64,000 nt of DNA, from assembly GCF_031583065.1 (NCBI RefSeq), contig NZ_CP134053.1, forward strand, positions 6,861,001-6,925,000. Reading direction: 5' to 3'. Under the pieces are notes generated by a model, which worked only from the letters and a program-made list of their open reading frames with translations, ran no database searches and was not told the DNA's origin. Below are positions 18,294-28,900 of the stretch, one piece after another (position 1 is the first letter of the stretch; each line of letters opens with the position of its first letter). A program made the position numbers and the translations under genes. This stretch comes from Streptomyces sp. CGMCC 4.7035 (lineage in GTDB: Bacteria > Actinomycetota > Actinomycetes > Streptomycetales > Streptomycetaceae).

Positions 18294-19228
18294 CCGTTCA
18301 GGGACTGCCCATGGTCGTACCGGCCCAGGACCTGCCCGCACGGGTGAGGATCCACGAGGTCGGCCCGCGCGACGGCCTCCAGAACGAGAAGGCGACCGTG
18401 CCCACGGAGGTGAAGGCCGACTTCATCCGCAAGCTCGCCGACGCGGGCCTGACCACGATCGAGGCCACCAGCTTCGTCCACCCCAAGTGGGTACCCCAAC
18501 TGGCGGACGCGGAGCAGCTGTTCCCACTGATCAGCGAACTGCCGGTGGAGCTACCGGTCCTGGTCCCGAACGAACGCGGCCTGGACCGCGCCCTCACGCT
18601 GGGCGCCCGCCGGATCGCCGTCTTCGCCAGCGCGACGGAGTCCTTCGCGAAGGCCAACCTCAACCGCACGGTGGACGAGGCCCTGGCGATGTTCGAACCG
18701 GTGGTGGCCCGCGCGAAGGCCGACAAGGTGCACGTCCGCGGCTACCTCTCCATGTGCTTCGGCGACCCCTGGGAGGGCCCGGTCCCCGTCCACCAGGTCG
18801 TCCGCGTCTGCAAGGCGCTCATGGACATGGGCTGCGACGAGCTGAGCCTGGGCGACACGATCGGGGTGGCGACCCCGGCCCACGTCCAATCTCTCCTCTC
18901 CCAGCTGAACGAGGAGGGCGTGCCGACCAGCGCGATCGGCGTGCACTTCCACGACACCTACGGCCAGGCGCTCGCCAACACCCTGGCCGCGCTCCAGCAC
19001 GGCGTGACGACCGTCGACGCCTCCGCGGGCGGCCTCGGCGGCTGCCCGTACGCCAAGTCCGCCACCGGCAATCTCGCCACCGAAGACCTCGTGTGGATGC
19101 TTCAGGGCCTCGGTATCGACACCGGGGTCGACCTCGGCCGGCTCACCGCCACGAGCGTGTGGATGGCCGCGCACCTGGACCGGCCCAGCCCGTCCCGCAC
19201 CGTCCGAGCCCTCTCCCACAAGGAGTGA
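18290..19228 (+). CDS. hmgL: Hydroxymethylglutaryl-CoA lyase
   Basis: Protein of 312 residues. The ATG at 18290 overlaps the biotin carboxylase stop by four bases, so it is translationally coupled; the frame is open far upstream but that is shadow sequence. It splits HMG-CoA into acetyl-CoA and acetoacetate. The TIM barrel begins with [16 protein letters not shown], including the metal-binding Asp. The family signature [15 protein letters not shown], with the catalytic Cys, is intact near residue 250, and the metal-binding [12 protein letters not shown] precedes it. It follows the carboxylase subunits and precedes an acyl-CoA dehydrogenase, as expected for leucine/isovalerate degradation. Confidence 0.93.
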   Translation: MTVQGLPMVVPAQDLPARVRIHEVGPRDGLQNEKATVPTEVKADFIRKLADAGLTTIEATSFVHPKWVPQLADAEQLFPLISELPVELPVLVPNERGLDRALTLGARRIAVFASATESFAKANLNRTVDEALAMFEPVVARAKADKVHVRGYLSMCFGDPWEGPVPVHQVVRVCKALMDMGCDELSLGDTIGVATPAHVQSLLSQLNEEGVPTSAIGVHFHDTYGQALANTLAALQHGVTTVDASAGGLGGCPYAKSATGNLATEDLVWMLQGLGIDTGVDLGRLTATSVWMAAHLDRPSPSRTVRALSHKE

Positions 19229-19233
19229 CCCCC

Positions 19234-20394
19234 ATGGACCACCACCTCTCCCCCGAGCTGGAAGAACTCCGGCGCACGGTCGAGGAGTTCGCCCACGACG
19301 TCGTGGCGCCCAAGATCGGCGACTTCTACGAACGCCATGAGTTCCCGTACGAGATCGTCCGCGAGATGGGCCGCATGGGCCTGTTCGGGCTGCCGTTCCC
19401 GGAGGAGTACGGCGGCATGGGCGGCGACTACCTGGCGCTCGGCCTCGCGCTGGAGGAACTGGCCCGCGTCGACTCGTCCATCGCCATCACCCTGGAAGCC
19501 GGCGTTTCCCTGGGCGCGATGCCGGTCTACCGCTTCGGCACGGAGGCCCAGAAGCAGGAGTGGCTGCCGCGCCTGTGCTCGGGCGAGATCCTGGGCGCGT
19601 TCGGCCTCACGGAGCCCGACGCCGGCTCGGACGCGGGCGGGACCCGCACGACGGCGCGCCTCGACCCCTCGACGAACGAATGGGTGATCAACGGCTCGAA
19701 GTGCTTCATCACCAACTCGGGCACGGACATCACGGGCCTGGTGACGGTCACGGCGGTCACCGGCCGCGCGGAGGACGGCCGCCCCGAAATCTCGTCGATC
19801 ATCGTCCCGTCCGGCACGCCGGGCTTCACGGTCGCGGCCCCGTACTCGAAGGTGGGCTGGAACGCCTCGGACACGCGGGAGTTGTCGTTCTCCGACGTGC
19901 GCGTCCCGGCCGCGAACCTGCTCGGTGAGGAGGGCCGGGGCTACGCCCAGTTCCTGCGGATCCTGGACGAGGGCCGCATCGCGATCGCGGCCCTGGCGAC
20001 GGGCCTGGCGCAGGGCTGTGTGGACGAGTCGGTGAAGTACGCGAAGGAACGTCAGGCCTTCGGCCGCCCGATCGGCGCCAACCAGGCGATCCAGTTCAAG
20101 ATCGCCGACATGGAGATGAAGGCCCACACGTCCCGCCTGTCCTGGCGCGACGCGGCCTCCCGCCTTGTCTCCGGCGAACCCTTCAAGAAGGAGGCGGCCC
20201 TGGCGAAGCTCTACTCCTCCACGATCGCGGTCGACAACGCCCGCGACGCCACCCAGATCCACGGCGGCTACGGCTTCATGAACGAGTACCCGGTCGCCCG
20301 CATGTGGCGCGACTCCAAGATCCTGGAGATCGGGGAGGGCACGAGCGAGGTGCAGCGGATGCTTATTGCTCGGGAGCTGGGGCTGGCGGGCTGA
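19234..20394 (+). CDS. acdH: Acyl-CoA dehydrogenase, isovaleryl/branched-chain type
   Basis: Protein of 386 residues starting at the ATG at 19234 (MDHHLSPELEELRRTVEEF). Its AAGGAG ribosome site at 19220-19225 lies within the last codons of hmgL. Motifs include LGAFGLTEPDAGSDAGGTRTTA (flavin and substrate contacts), NGSKCFITNSGTDITG, and the C-terminal IHGGYGFMNEYPVARMWRDSKILEIGEGTSEVQRMLIARELGL. As last gene of the operon it would oxidise isovaleryl-CoA or related branched acyl-CoAs to feed the methylcrotonyl-CoA carboxylase. Streptomyces acdH genes are known for branched-chain amino-acid breakdown and for supplying polyketide precursors; the name rests on operon context and similarity to that family. 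Confidence 0.88.
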   Translation: MDHHLSPELEELRRTVEEFAHDVVAPKIGDFYERHEFPYEIVREMGRMGLFGLPFPEEYGGMGGDYLALGLALEELARVDSSIAITLEAGVSLGAMPVYRFGTEAQKQEWLPRLCSGEILGAFGLTEPDAGSDAGGTRTTARLDPSTNEWVINGSKCFITNSGTDITGLVTVTAVTGRAEDGRPEISSIIVPSGTPGFTVAAPYSKVGWNASDTRELSFSDVRVPAANLLGEEGRGYAQFLRILDEGRIAIAALATGLAQGCVDESVKYAKERQAFGRPIGANQAIQFKIADMEMKAHTSRLSWRDAASRLVSGEPFKKEAALAKLYSSTIAVDNARDATQIHGGYGFMNEYPVARMWRDSKILEIGEGTSEVQRMLIARELGLAG

Positions 20395-20431
20395 GCGGCC
20401 GTCGGCGCGGAAGCCTCAATATGCTCGGAGC

Positions 20432-21016
20432 GTGGACTACGCGAAGATGCGCGCGATCGCCGAGGAGCTGATGGCGTACGCGGAGCACCTGGAGGGAGCC
20501 TGGACGGTCGAGATCGGCCCGTCCGGCCCCTTCCTCGCGATGACGAGCCCTTCGAAGCGCCACGAGGGCGCGGCCCGCCGCATTCGCAACCAGCTCAACG
20601 CTCAGCTCCCCACCGCGCATCCCGGCTATGTCTGCGCGAACGGCCCCGAGATCGAGCACCCGGCGATCGGCCGCATGCGGCGTCCCGACGCCGTGGTCAT
20701 CCCCGAAGCCGTACTGGACGAGGAGGGGCTCGCCGTCGACGCCACACAGGTGCTGGCGGTCATCGAGATCGTCTCGCCGTCCAACCCGGGCAACGACTAC
20801 GGCGAGAAGCTCGCCGAGTACGCCACCATGGGCATCGCCCACTACATGATCGTCGATCCGCGCACGGGCACCATCCAGGTCCACTCGGATCCCTGCAAGG
20901 ACCGCTATCAGCACAAGGATCCGTACATCTTCGGGGACTCGGTGCCGTTCGGCCCTTGGACGGTGGAGACCTCCGACTTCCGCCGGTACGGGAAGGCCGG
21001 CAACGACACCGACTGA
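20432..21016 (+). CDS. Uma2-family (DUF820) putative nuclease
   Basis: Protein of 194 residues, start chosen at the GTG at 20432 (VDYAKMRAIAEELMAY) after CTCGGAG; upstream in-frame codons overlap the end of acdH. It has the Uma2/DUF820 restriction-endonuclease-like fold (PD-(D/E)XK): RRPDAVVIPE supplies the Asp, and LAVIEIVSPSNPGNDYGEKLAEYATMGIAHYMIVDPRTG supplies the E-x-(V/I)-SP core and the downstream Lys. Such genes are abundant in Streptomyces and cyanobacteria, and their biological role is not established. It is not obviously linked to its neighbours. Confidence 0.82.
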   Translation: MDYAKMRAIAEELMAYAEHLEGAWTVEIGPSGPFLAMTSPSKRHEGAARRIRNQLNAQLPTAHPGYVCANGPEIEHPAIGRMRRPDAVVIPEAVLDEEGLAVDATQVLAVIEIVSPSNPGNDYGEKLAEYATMGIAHYMIVDPRTGTIQVHSDPCKDRYQHKDPYIFGDSVPFGPWTVETSDFRRYGKAGNDTD

Positions 21017-21030
21017 CGGCTGAACGCCGG

Positions 21031-21231
21031 TTACTTCACAACCTTTTCGACGAACGCGTGCCAGGCCCCGGCGGACACCGTGATCACCGGGCCATCGAAG
21101 TTCTTGCTGTCGCGCACGGGAACGACGCCGGGGTAGCCGTCGGCGACCTCGACGCACGAGCCGCCCTCAGCGTTGCTGTACGACGACTTGCGCCAGCGGG
21201 CGGAGCGCAGATCAGGCGTGGTGCTATTCAT
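21031..21231 (-). CDS. DUF397 protein
   Basis: Small protein of 66 residues from the ATG at 21231, which overlaps the XRE regulator stop by four bases (ATGA). It has the DUF397 hallmarks: ARWRKSSYSNAEGGSCVEVAD, then VVPVRDSKNFDGPVITVSAGAWHAFVEKV. DUF397 proteins are paired with XRE/DUF5753 regulators in actinomycetes, as in the WhiJ family of developmental loci, where the small partner is thought to act with the DNA-binding protein. Translational coupling here supports a two-protein module. Confidence 0.9.
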   Translation of the reverse strand: MNSTTPDLRSARWRKSSYSNAEGGSCVEVADGYPGVVPVRDSKNFDGPVITVSAGAWHAFVEKVVK

Positions 21232-22058
21232 GGTGTGTAGTCCTCCGCGACTCGGCCGATGAAGGCGAGGGACGCCTCCGGTGACAAGGCGGCGGCCCTG
21301 GCAAGATCGTAGGACCTGGCGATGTTCGCGACCACCGCCGGATCCTCGATCAACTGCCCGGAATGAGCGCTCTCGGTGTACGCCACGGTCGGCTCCTCGG
21401 CGAAGGTCATAACCGTCATCGCCCCGTAGAGGAGCGGATTCAGCCCACCCGAGAACGGCATGACCTGCACGATCGCCTGATGACTCCGAGACACCTCCGC
21501 GATGTATTCCAGTTGCCCGCGCATCACGTCGTTCCCGCCGACGGGCACCCGCAGTGCAGCCTCGTGGATGACGAACCACAGCTCGGGGTCGGCCGGATCC
21601 TTGAGCAGCGCACGGGCCCGCTCCTGCCGCCCGCCGACGACCCGCTCGACCTCTTCCTGGTCGACCAGCGGCCGGGCAGACCGGATGAGAGCCCGGGTGT
21701 ACGCCTCGGTCTGGAGCAACCCCGGAACCACCATCGTGGCAAAGTCGCAGATCGTCTTCGCCCGTCGCTCCAACTCGGCCACTGCCGCGAAGTAGTCGGC
21801 GAACTTGGACGCCTTGAGGATCGCCTTGCACAACCGTCGGAAGAACCCGTCCGCCTTCAGCACGGTGTCGATCCGCTCGGACAGATCCAACTGCGGCCGG
21901 CGGATGGCGATCTCGATCTGCCCGATGTAGGGCCCCGAGCAGTACACCAACTCCCCGAGCCCGCCCTGCGTCAACCCCGCGTCCTCACGGCGCCTGCGCA
22001 GCTCCGCGCCGTAGAACTCCGCCATGGAGGCAGGGTCGAGATGCTTCGGCTGGGACAT
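21228..22058 (-). CDS. XRE-family regulator with DUF5753 domain (WhiJ-like)
   Basis: Protein of 276 residues from the ATG at 22058, preceded by GGAGAGGGAG. The N-terminal helix-turn-helix (ELRRRREDAGLTQGGLGELV then CSGPYIGQIEIAIRRPQ, residues about 17-60) is followed by a DUF5753 domain (residues about 95-270; PGLLQTEAYTRALIRSARP, then QLEYIAEVSRSHQAIVQVMP, and RSYDLARAAALSPEASLAFI near the end). With the coupled DUF397 gene it forms the common Streptomyces module that includes WhiJ-type developmental regulators. The usual divergent anti-sigma-like ATPase partner is not recognisable here. The upstream DNA instead leads into the toxin island. Confidence 0.88.
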   Translation of the reverse strand: MSQPKHLDPASMAEFYGAELRRRREDAGLTQGGLGELVYCSGPYIGQIEIAIRRPQLDLSERIDTVLKADGFFRRLCKAILKASKFADYFAAVAELERRAKTICDFATMVVPGLLQTEAYTRALIRSARPLVDQEEVERVVGGRQERARALLKDPADPELWFVIHEAALRVPVGGNDVMRGQLEYIAEVSRSHQAIVQVMPFSGGLNPLLYGAMTVMTFAEEPTVAYTESAHSGQLIEDPAVVANIARSYDLARAAALSPEASLAFIGRVAEDYTP

Positions 22059-22389
22059 GCGGGCTCCCTCTCCAGCCGCAACGCCATCGTCGCGGGTCAC
22101 CTCATCCCAAGGCAATCACATCACGCATCAAGATGCATACGAAACGCGACATCTCCAAGGCGAGCGGCAGGAGCCGTACACCGTCGTTCCCAGTCGGCAT
22201 CGGGCCCAAACGACGGGGACCGGTCAGCGCTCTTCGGGGTGAAGGTGACGGGAAAGGAGTCTGTCGCCATGAGTTGGCCGCCAGCGAGGTGGCTGGACGC
22301 GTCCTTGTCGTAGATCTGCAGATCCGGCAGGCAGTCCAGCACCACGGAAATTCTACCCAGGCCAGTTCCTTTCCAGCCCTTCCGGAGTT
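22059..22389. other. Gap between XRE gene and immunity gene, no convincing gene
   Basis: A reverse-strand frame at 22121-22270 (MATDSFPVTFTP..., 49 residues) and overlapping frames on the other strand are open. None has a good ribosome site or a recognisable family. The DNA is less GC-rich than the flanking core genes. It may hold the remnant of an XRE-associated gene disrupted by the island. Confidence 0.3.
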
Positions 22390-22860
22390 TCAGCCCCTGA
22401 AGTCTCCGATCGCTACACTCCACCTAATTTCATACCAGAAACTATTTTCAACGTAGGCCTCTGGATCGATCCGCCGCACATCTTCTTCCAGCCCTTTAGC
22501 AATCTCCCTATCCACCTCCTCCGCCTCTTCCTCGTCATCAATTTCCAGCAGCGGCATTTTAGCAGCAAACACTTCAAGGCAACGATTAAAGGCTTCGAGT
22601 GATGTGTTCACAAGGCTCACGTCGGAGTACCCCTCAAGCTTTTCCAGTACCACCCCTGAGGCAACATCAACCATCAGGCGTCCGAATACTCCAGTAGAAC
22701 CGAAAAGAATCAAGTCACGACCATCAACGGTGACACGCTCCAGGGTTTCGACAGGGCGATACACTTCATACACAGCCTCTCCCGGAATACGCAAAGTCCA
22801 ATTCTCCAGGATTTCATCAGTATAGGAAATTTCCACCATATTAAGCTTTTCGCTAGTCAT
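22390..22860 (-). CDS. Probable SUKH-type immunity protein
   Basis: Protein of 156 residues, acidic, no signal peptide, start at the ATG at 22860 after GGGAGA. The central segment FGSTGVFGRLMVDVASGVVLEK, followed by DVSLVNTSLEAFNRCLEVFAAKM, resembles the SUKH-4 immunity family, where a strand ending in a D..SG turn precedes an N-(T/S)-S-x-x-x-F-x-x-x-L helix. An EEEAEEVDRE segment follows. Codon use is visibly AT-richer than in neighbouring core genes, which suggests recent acquisition. It lies 74 bp downstream of the secreted RHS toxin on the same strand, the canonical place for a cognate immunity gene. It would act in the cytoplasm by binding the deaminase domain. The family call is from memory of motifs. 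Confidence 0.65.
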   Translation of the reverse strand: MTSEKLNMVEISYTDEILENWTLRIPGEAVYEVYRPVETLERVTVDGRDLILFGSTGVFGRLMVDVASGVVLEKLEGYSDVSLVNTSLEAFNRCLEVFAAKMPLLEIDDEEEAEEVDREIAKGLEEDVRRIDPEAYVENSFWYEIRWSVAIGDFRG

Positions 22861-22881
22861 GCGCGTCTCCCATTGCGAGGC

Positions 22882-22912
22882 TGAGGGCAGCCAGTCTACC
22901 TGACTGCCCTCA
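22882..22912 (-). terminator. Hairpin between toxin and immunity genes
   Basis: TGAGGGCAG pairs with CTGCCCTCA around a 13-nt loop that can itself extend the stem. No U-tract follows on the reverse strand, so it may attenuate rather than fully stop transcription from the toxin gene into the immunity gene. Confidence 0.45.
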
Positions 22913-22934
22913 TTTGGGCCGGAGCGAAGACCCG

Positions 22935-25900
22935 CTAAGGCGAGTCGAAAAGCTCCTTAATAGCCTTATTCAACGCCGCATTACTTGCCTCCCTGTCCAC
23001 ACCATTCCAACGGTAACTCCATGTGACATTCATGTCTTTGACGAGCTTTTGACACTTCCTCGCGCAAGGCTCGCGCTCGGAGTAGAGATCAACGATCTTT
23101 CGACCTCCCGCCTGCCGAATCAGGTCTTCTTCTGTATGGGTTCCGCTAGCTGATCGACCGACAAGAATGGTGCCGTCCTCTAGGCGGGCAGCCCCGTAGT
23201 TCCCGTTTTTCCTCTTATCGATGAGCCTCTGGAGCTGCACAGACCTGCTCAGGTCGGTACTTCCATATTCAACTTGGGTGGATGAGCCGCTTCCTTCACC
23301 GCTCGCTGCACCGTCCGCTTCACGAAACGCCCGACCGAGTTTATCCGAACCGGAATCAATCATCGGCTTGCCGGTGACGATGAGCCCTGTCCCGCCAGCA
23401 ACGGAGGGAACGCCCACCTCACACAGGACGCCTACTGCGCATTCGACGACTCCGGAGGCGAGGAGGACTCCCCCTCCGGCTTCACTGATCGCACCACCGA
23501 TCGTCTGGAGAAGCCCGGACCAGAAGTCGCTGTTCTGCACAAGGCTGGACAGGTAGTTGCCCCCACTGGTGCTTGAGTCTTCGGGGCCGGTGACGGGCTT
23601 GCAGACCTCGGCAGGGCCGACTCCTGAGCACGAATAGCGGGTGTCGGAGGCACTGCTCGTGTCTCCTGTACTGCTGGTGTGCGACGTGCCGTTATAGCTC
23701 TCGCCATTTTCCGCGTACTGCGTATTGGCTGACTTCTTCGGCTTGCCCGGAACGTGGCCGGGGGTGGTGTTCTCGTAGCCGGGTCCAGGGCGGGTCGGGC
23801 AGGAGCCATCGTTGCACAGGCCGGTCGGGTCAGAACTGGTGACCGGTGTGTTGTCCGCGTAGGAGTAGCCATTCAGCGACTGCGGCGCGTCCGGAGCCAG
23901 TAGCGGGTCAACGCTGAGGAACTGGCCGATCGACGGGTCGTATTCGCGGGCTCCCACGTGCGTCAGGCCGGTCGAGCCGTCGGCCGGCTTGCCCAAGAAG
24001 GCCTTGTCGTCGGGCCAGTTGGCCGCTTTCGTGCCGCGCGATACTCCGAACGGCGTGCTGTAGCGCTTGGTGACCGCGTACGTACTGGCATCCAGGGACA
24101 CACTCGACGTGCCGTGGTGATCCGCGGCCAGGAAGCTGAGCTTCGTGCCCGCCGTACCCGAGACCGCAGTGCGCACGGCGATGGTCTGGCCGTTCGCTGT
24201 GTAGTAGCGGGTACCCGACAGCGTCTTCGTCGTTCCCTTGACCGTGAGCCGGACCTCGTTGCCACCGCCCAGGTAGAGGACCGTGTCGCCGTCAGCCTTG
24301 GCGCGGCGGATCAGCAGCTCGCCGTTCGCGTCGTAGAGGTAGCTGGTCTCCTTCGTGCCTTCCGTGAGCCCTGCCAGCTTGCCCTCGGTGTTCCAGGCCA
24401 GCGTCTGCTGGGCCGTGGGGCCGGGGCGCGAAGTGGTGTTACCGGTGCTGTCGTAGACGTAACTGGCGGTCGTGGCGCCCGTCGTGTTGTCCAGCGTGTG
24501 GGGCTTGTTGTCCGATGTGGCGTCGTAGGTGTACGTAGTGGTCTTGTCACCCGAGGACGTGTGCTGCTTCTCCGTCTTGCGTTGGCCGCCGTCGGTGTAG
24601 GTGTACGACGTCCAGTACGGCGCCGCGCCGTCAATGTTGGACACCGTGCGACCGGAGGCCGCGCAGTCCGCGTTCTTCGGGGTCCAGGCCTCGGTCATGC
24701 GGCTGTAGCCGTCGTAGGCAAAGCACTGGAAGTCGGCCTTGGTCGTGCCGCCCTGGGTAGTGGCGTCGAAGATCGAGGTGACGTTGCCCGCGTCGTCCTG
24801 GGTGAACTTCAGCTCCTGCGGCATGTAGCCGTGGACGTCGTCGGTGACGTAGGAGCGGGTGAGGCGGCGGGTGCCTGCCTCGTAGTCCCAGTTGAGGTAC
24901 GCCTTCTTCGCCGAGGACGCCCCGTCCATGCCCAGGGTGAGCTGACGCAGGTCGCCCTGCGGGGAGAACCCGGCCCCCTGCAGGTAGCCGGTCGTGCCTG
25001 TTGAGCTGATCTGATGGCCAGTGGCGTCGTACTTGTAGGACACCGTCTCGGCAGGCAGGCCACCCACTGCCGGGGAGGTGTACTGACTGATGGTGCCGTC
25101 AGCGTTGTATCCCGTGGTGAACGAGAGTTTGCTGGGCACGCCGGCGGTGACCAACGGGTCGCTGTCGTCGCCGTCGGGCAGGATCAGCTGGCTGCCGGTG
25201 ACCTGGTAGAGGTTGTCGTAGGCGGTGACCTTCTGGGTGTAGGCCTTGCCGGGCACACCGCCGTCGTAGCGGACCGAGGTGTCCAGCTGCCCCTTGGCCA
25301 GGGAGTCGAATGTCCAGGCCGCGAGCTTGTTGGCGTCCGTCTTGTCGGTCTGCCACATGCCGGTCTTGCGGCCGAGGACGTCGTACTCGTAGAGGAGCGT
25401 GTTGTTCTTTGCGTTGGCGTTGGTGGTCTTCGTGACCTGATCGAGAGCGTTGTATTCAGTCGTCGCACGGCCCTTGTCCGGGTCGACGGCCGCGGTTTGG
25501 CGCCCGAACAGGTCATATTCGTAGGACCATTTGGTCTTGTCGGGGCCGGTGATCGTCAGCTGCTGTCCGGCCGGGGTGTAGGTGTAGCCGGTCGTCGTGT
25601 ACTGGGTGCCGGTCGGTTGGGGGCCGGCATACTCGCGACGCTCGGTGGTCTGTCCCAGGGCGTTGGTCACCACCGCGGTGGCCTGGCCACCCGTCGGCGC
25701 GGTGGTTGCGACCGTGTCACCGTTGTAGGTGGTGTCGGTCGTCCAGCGGGTCACCCCGTAAACCTTGGTGACCGCCTTCACCGGGCGTTCGGCACCGTCA
25801 TAGGTGGTGTCCGTCTGGATCGGAGCCTGGCCTTCGGAGGTTTCCACGGCCTTCGCCGCCGGAACCGAGGTGCTGTCCCAGATGTCGGACTGCTGGCTGA

Positions 25901-28900
25901 CTGCAAGCCCTCGGGTGTCGTAGAGGGTCAGGGTGATCAGTCGGCCGCCCTGAGGGGACGGCGACTGGGTCTGCCGGGTGCGCAGCAGCGAGTCGTAGAA
26001 GGTGTAGCTGGTGTTGTAGCCCGAGCCGTCACCCTTGAGGGTGCTGGTGGACACCCAGGACATCTCGGAGCTGGTGACCTTGTAGTTGTAGACGTAGTTC
26101 GGCGTCTTGCTCAGAACCTTGAGCCGATTGGGCAGCCATACGTTGATGGTGCGGCCGAGGCTGTCGTACTCGGACTCGGTGACCTTGTTGTTAGGGTCGG
26201 TCACCTTCAGCGTCGCGCCGGTGGCGAAGTCGACGTTGGTCGTCGTCTTGTACAGCTTGGCGTCCTCGACAACGGTCGACGTCAAGGGACCTGCTGCCAC
26301 AGGCACATAGGTCGTCTTCGAAACCTGCAGATCGTTGGTGTCCTGGACGATGGCAGGACGACCAAGCGTGTCGTAGGTCGTCGTGGAGACCTTCTGCCAC
26401 GTCGGGGCGTCGTCGCTGCCGTAGGACTTGGCCCGTCCGGTCCAGGTCGCCTCGCCCTTGGTGGGCTTCTGGGAAGGCGACCAGGCGGTGGCGGCCGGGG
26501 CGTCGTAGACCACGGCGGTGTCGGAGACGACGTCGCCAGGCTTGCTGGAGTCCGCGGGAAGGTCGAGCGCCGAGTCTGCGGTGGCGCAGGTCTTGGCGAC
26601 TGTACGGGTGCGGGAGACAAGGGAGTTGATGCCCTTGTCGTCGTTGCGGGCGTACCACGTGCGGGTGCACTTCTCGTCGCCGCTGACCGCCTCGTCGCCC
26701 TGGTCCTCAACGGTTTCGGCCAAGCCGTAGTCGTCGTAGGTGGTCTTCACCGTGCGCACCCGGTCGTAGGGGGTGAGCTTGCTGGTGATGTTGGTGCGGG
26801 AGTGGGTGGCGCCTGTACGGACGTAGTACGCCTCGGTGTCCGCGTACGACTTGTGCTGGGTCGCCGTCCGCTTCGACCAGGGGTCGTTGACCGTTCCGGT
26901 GACCTCCGCGTCGCCGTTGTAGGTGACCGTCTCGCGCGTGAAGCCGGCGTACTGCTCGGAGTCGGTGATCTCGCCGGCCTTGATGCCCGAGACCTTCACC
27001 GTCTTGCGCGTGTCCGGGTCCAGGGTCTTCCCGTCCGCCTCCAGCACACGGTCACCGTTCATACCTCGCAGATAGACGGTGACGGTCTTGCTCTGGGGTT
27101 TTGACGATATGCCGGTGAGGTGGGTGACCTGGCCGTAACCGCGCCAAATGGACCAGGTGCGCTCCTTTGCGGGCGTCATCGGGTCCTCGTTGTAGTGCCA
27201 GGCACCGCCGCCGGTGTACTGGTACGTGTGCTGTACGGCTTCGGAGCCGCCTCGCGGGTCGGTGGTCGACACTGAGCTGACCGGGTACTTCTGGAACCAG
27301 TCCAGGACGGGGTCCTTCTCGCCGTTGGGCGACCAGTACACGGGGTAACAGCGCTTGGTGTTCTCGTCCAGCTTGGGCTTGGTTCCGCCGGCCGTGCAGT
27401 CGGCGTCCAGGTAGGTGACGATGGTCTGCGCGCCGGTCTCGGACGTGACCGTCTTCAGACGGGGCTTGTTGAGCGGCAGGATGTCATCAGCTGCGCCGTC
27501 GACCCGGCTGGGCAGCATGACGTGGCTGAACTTGACCGGGTCCAGGGAGAGGTCGGCGCCGCGCTTGCCGGTGTGCTTGATCTCGTCCAGCCACAGGGAC
27601 TGGTCGGTGGAGTCACCCGTGTCGCCCGGGTCCAGATACAACTGCTTGAGCGACCAGACGTCGACGGCTTCGAAGGCGGGGGTCGAAGCCGCCGCGTTCC
27701 AGGCGTAGGTGGTGATCGTGGTCAGGCGCTTGCGTGTGAAGAACGTCGGACCGATGTTGCCGGTGCACTTGTCGTCGTTCTTGCAGATCGCGTCGAAGGG
27801 CACGTCCGGCCAGTTGTCGCGGGTGTCCTCGGTGAGCGAGTCGCAGCCGGTGCCGGAGGCCAGGCAGCGCTCCGCGTAGTCGAAGACCACCTTGTCGGAG
27901 GCGGCCGGGGAGCCGGAGAACAGGGCGCCGGCACGCTGCCCGTAGCGGATCTCCTTCAGGTAACCGCCGCGAACGTAGCCGGTCCCGGTGTTGTCGTCGC
28001 CGAGCTTGTCGTAGTTGTTCTGCTCGGCCGTGTACCAGTACGACATGGCGTTGCCGTGGGTGTCCTCGACGTAGTCGAGGTTCCACCGCCAGGCCTGCTT
28101 CTTGGCGCGGCCGGAGAAGGAGGTTCCGTCGGAGTAGCCGGGCTCGCCCTCGTCGTCGCCGAAGACCGGAACGGTCCACACCGACTGGGTGCGCTCGTCG
28201 GTTGCCGCGCCGTCGAGCTTGTTCAGTCCAAAGACGTATTTGGTGCCGTCACCGGTGACGATGGTCCAGTACTCGCCATTGTCGTCGTCGTTTTCCGCGT
28301 CGGTGCCGCGGGTGACGGTGGAGGCGTCGTCGTCCTTCAGGTGCCACTTGCCGGTGGTGTCGTCTTTGACCAGCTCAGAGGCTTTGCCGTTGAGGACGAG
28401 CGAGGCGTTGTCATACTTCCAGCACAGGTCGTACTTGCCGTCCTGGCCGTCATCGTCGCACGAGCCATACTTGCGCTCGATGTACGACGAGGTCAGGTCG
28501 AAACCCTCGCCGATCTGGCTGCCCTGGTTGTTGGTGTTCGCGGTGCGGCCGTCGACGGCGCCGGAGTCGTAGGAGATCGCCAGATCCGGCTGGGGGCCTG
28601 CCGCGGCCGGCGGCACCCGCAGCGGGTACGACCAGGTGAACGAACCGGATGAACCACCGGCCTCCCAGGTGGACGAAGCGGACAGAGGCGTCGCCTTGTA
28701 GTCGCCGGCGCCGGATTTCGTTCCGGCGGCCAGCGCCAACATCATCGGCCGGCTACTGGAAGCCAGGGTCAGCGGCGCCGCGATACGGTCCTGGGCACGG
28801 TTGTTGGTCGAGTCCAGTTCGGTGCGCGTGCGGCAGGTGGCCTGGGTCGGGTGGTCCAGGGCGCAGTCGGGTAGCCGGAACAAGCGCAGACGTCCGGCCC

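Noticed and set aside
22121..22270. 49-residue reverse frame (MATDSFPVTFTP...) upstream of the XRE gene
   Set aside because: No ribosome site or recognisable family; could be a gene remnant but evidence is too thin to call.
25014..27104. 696-residue antisense frame over the RHS gene
   Set aside because: Shadow of the RHS coding strand, which has intact YD repeats.
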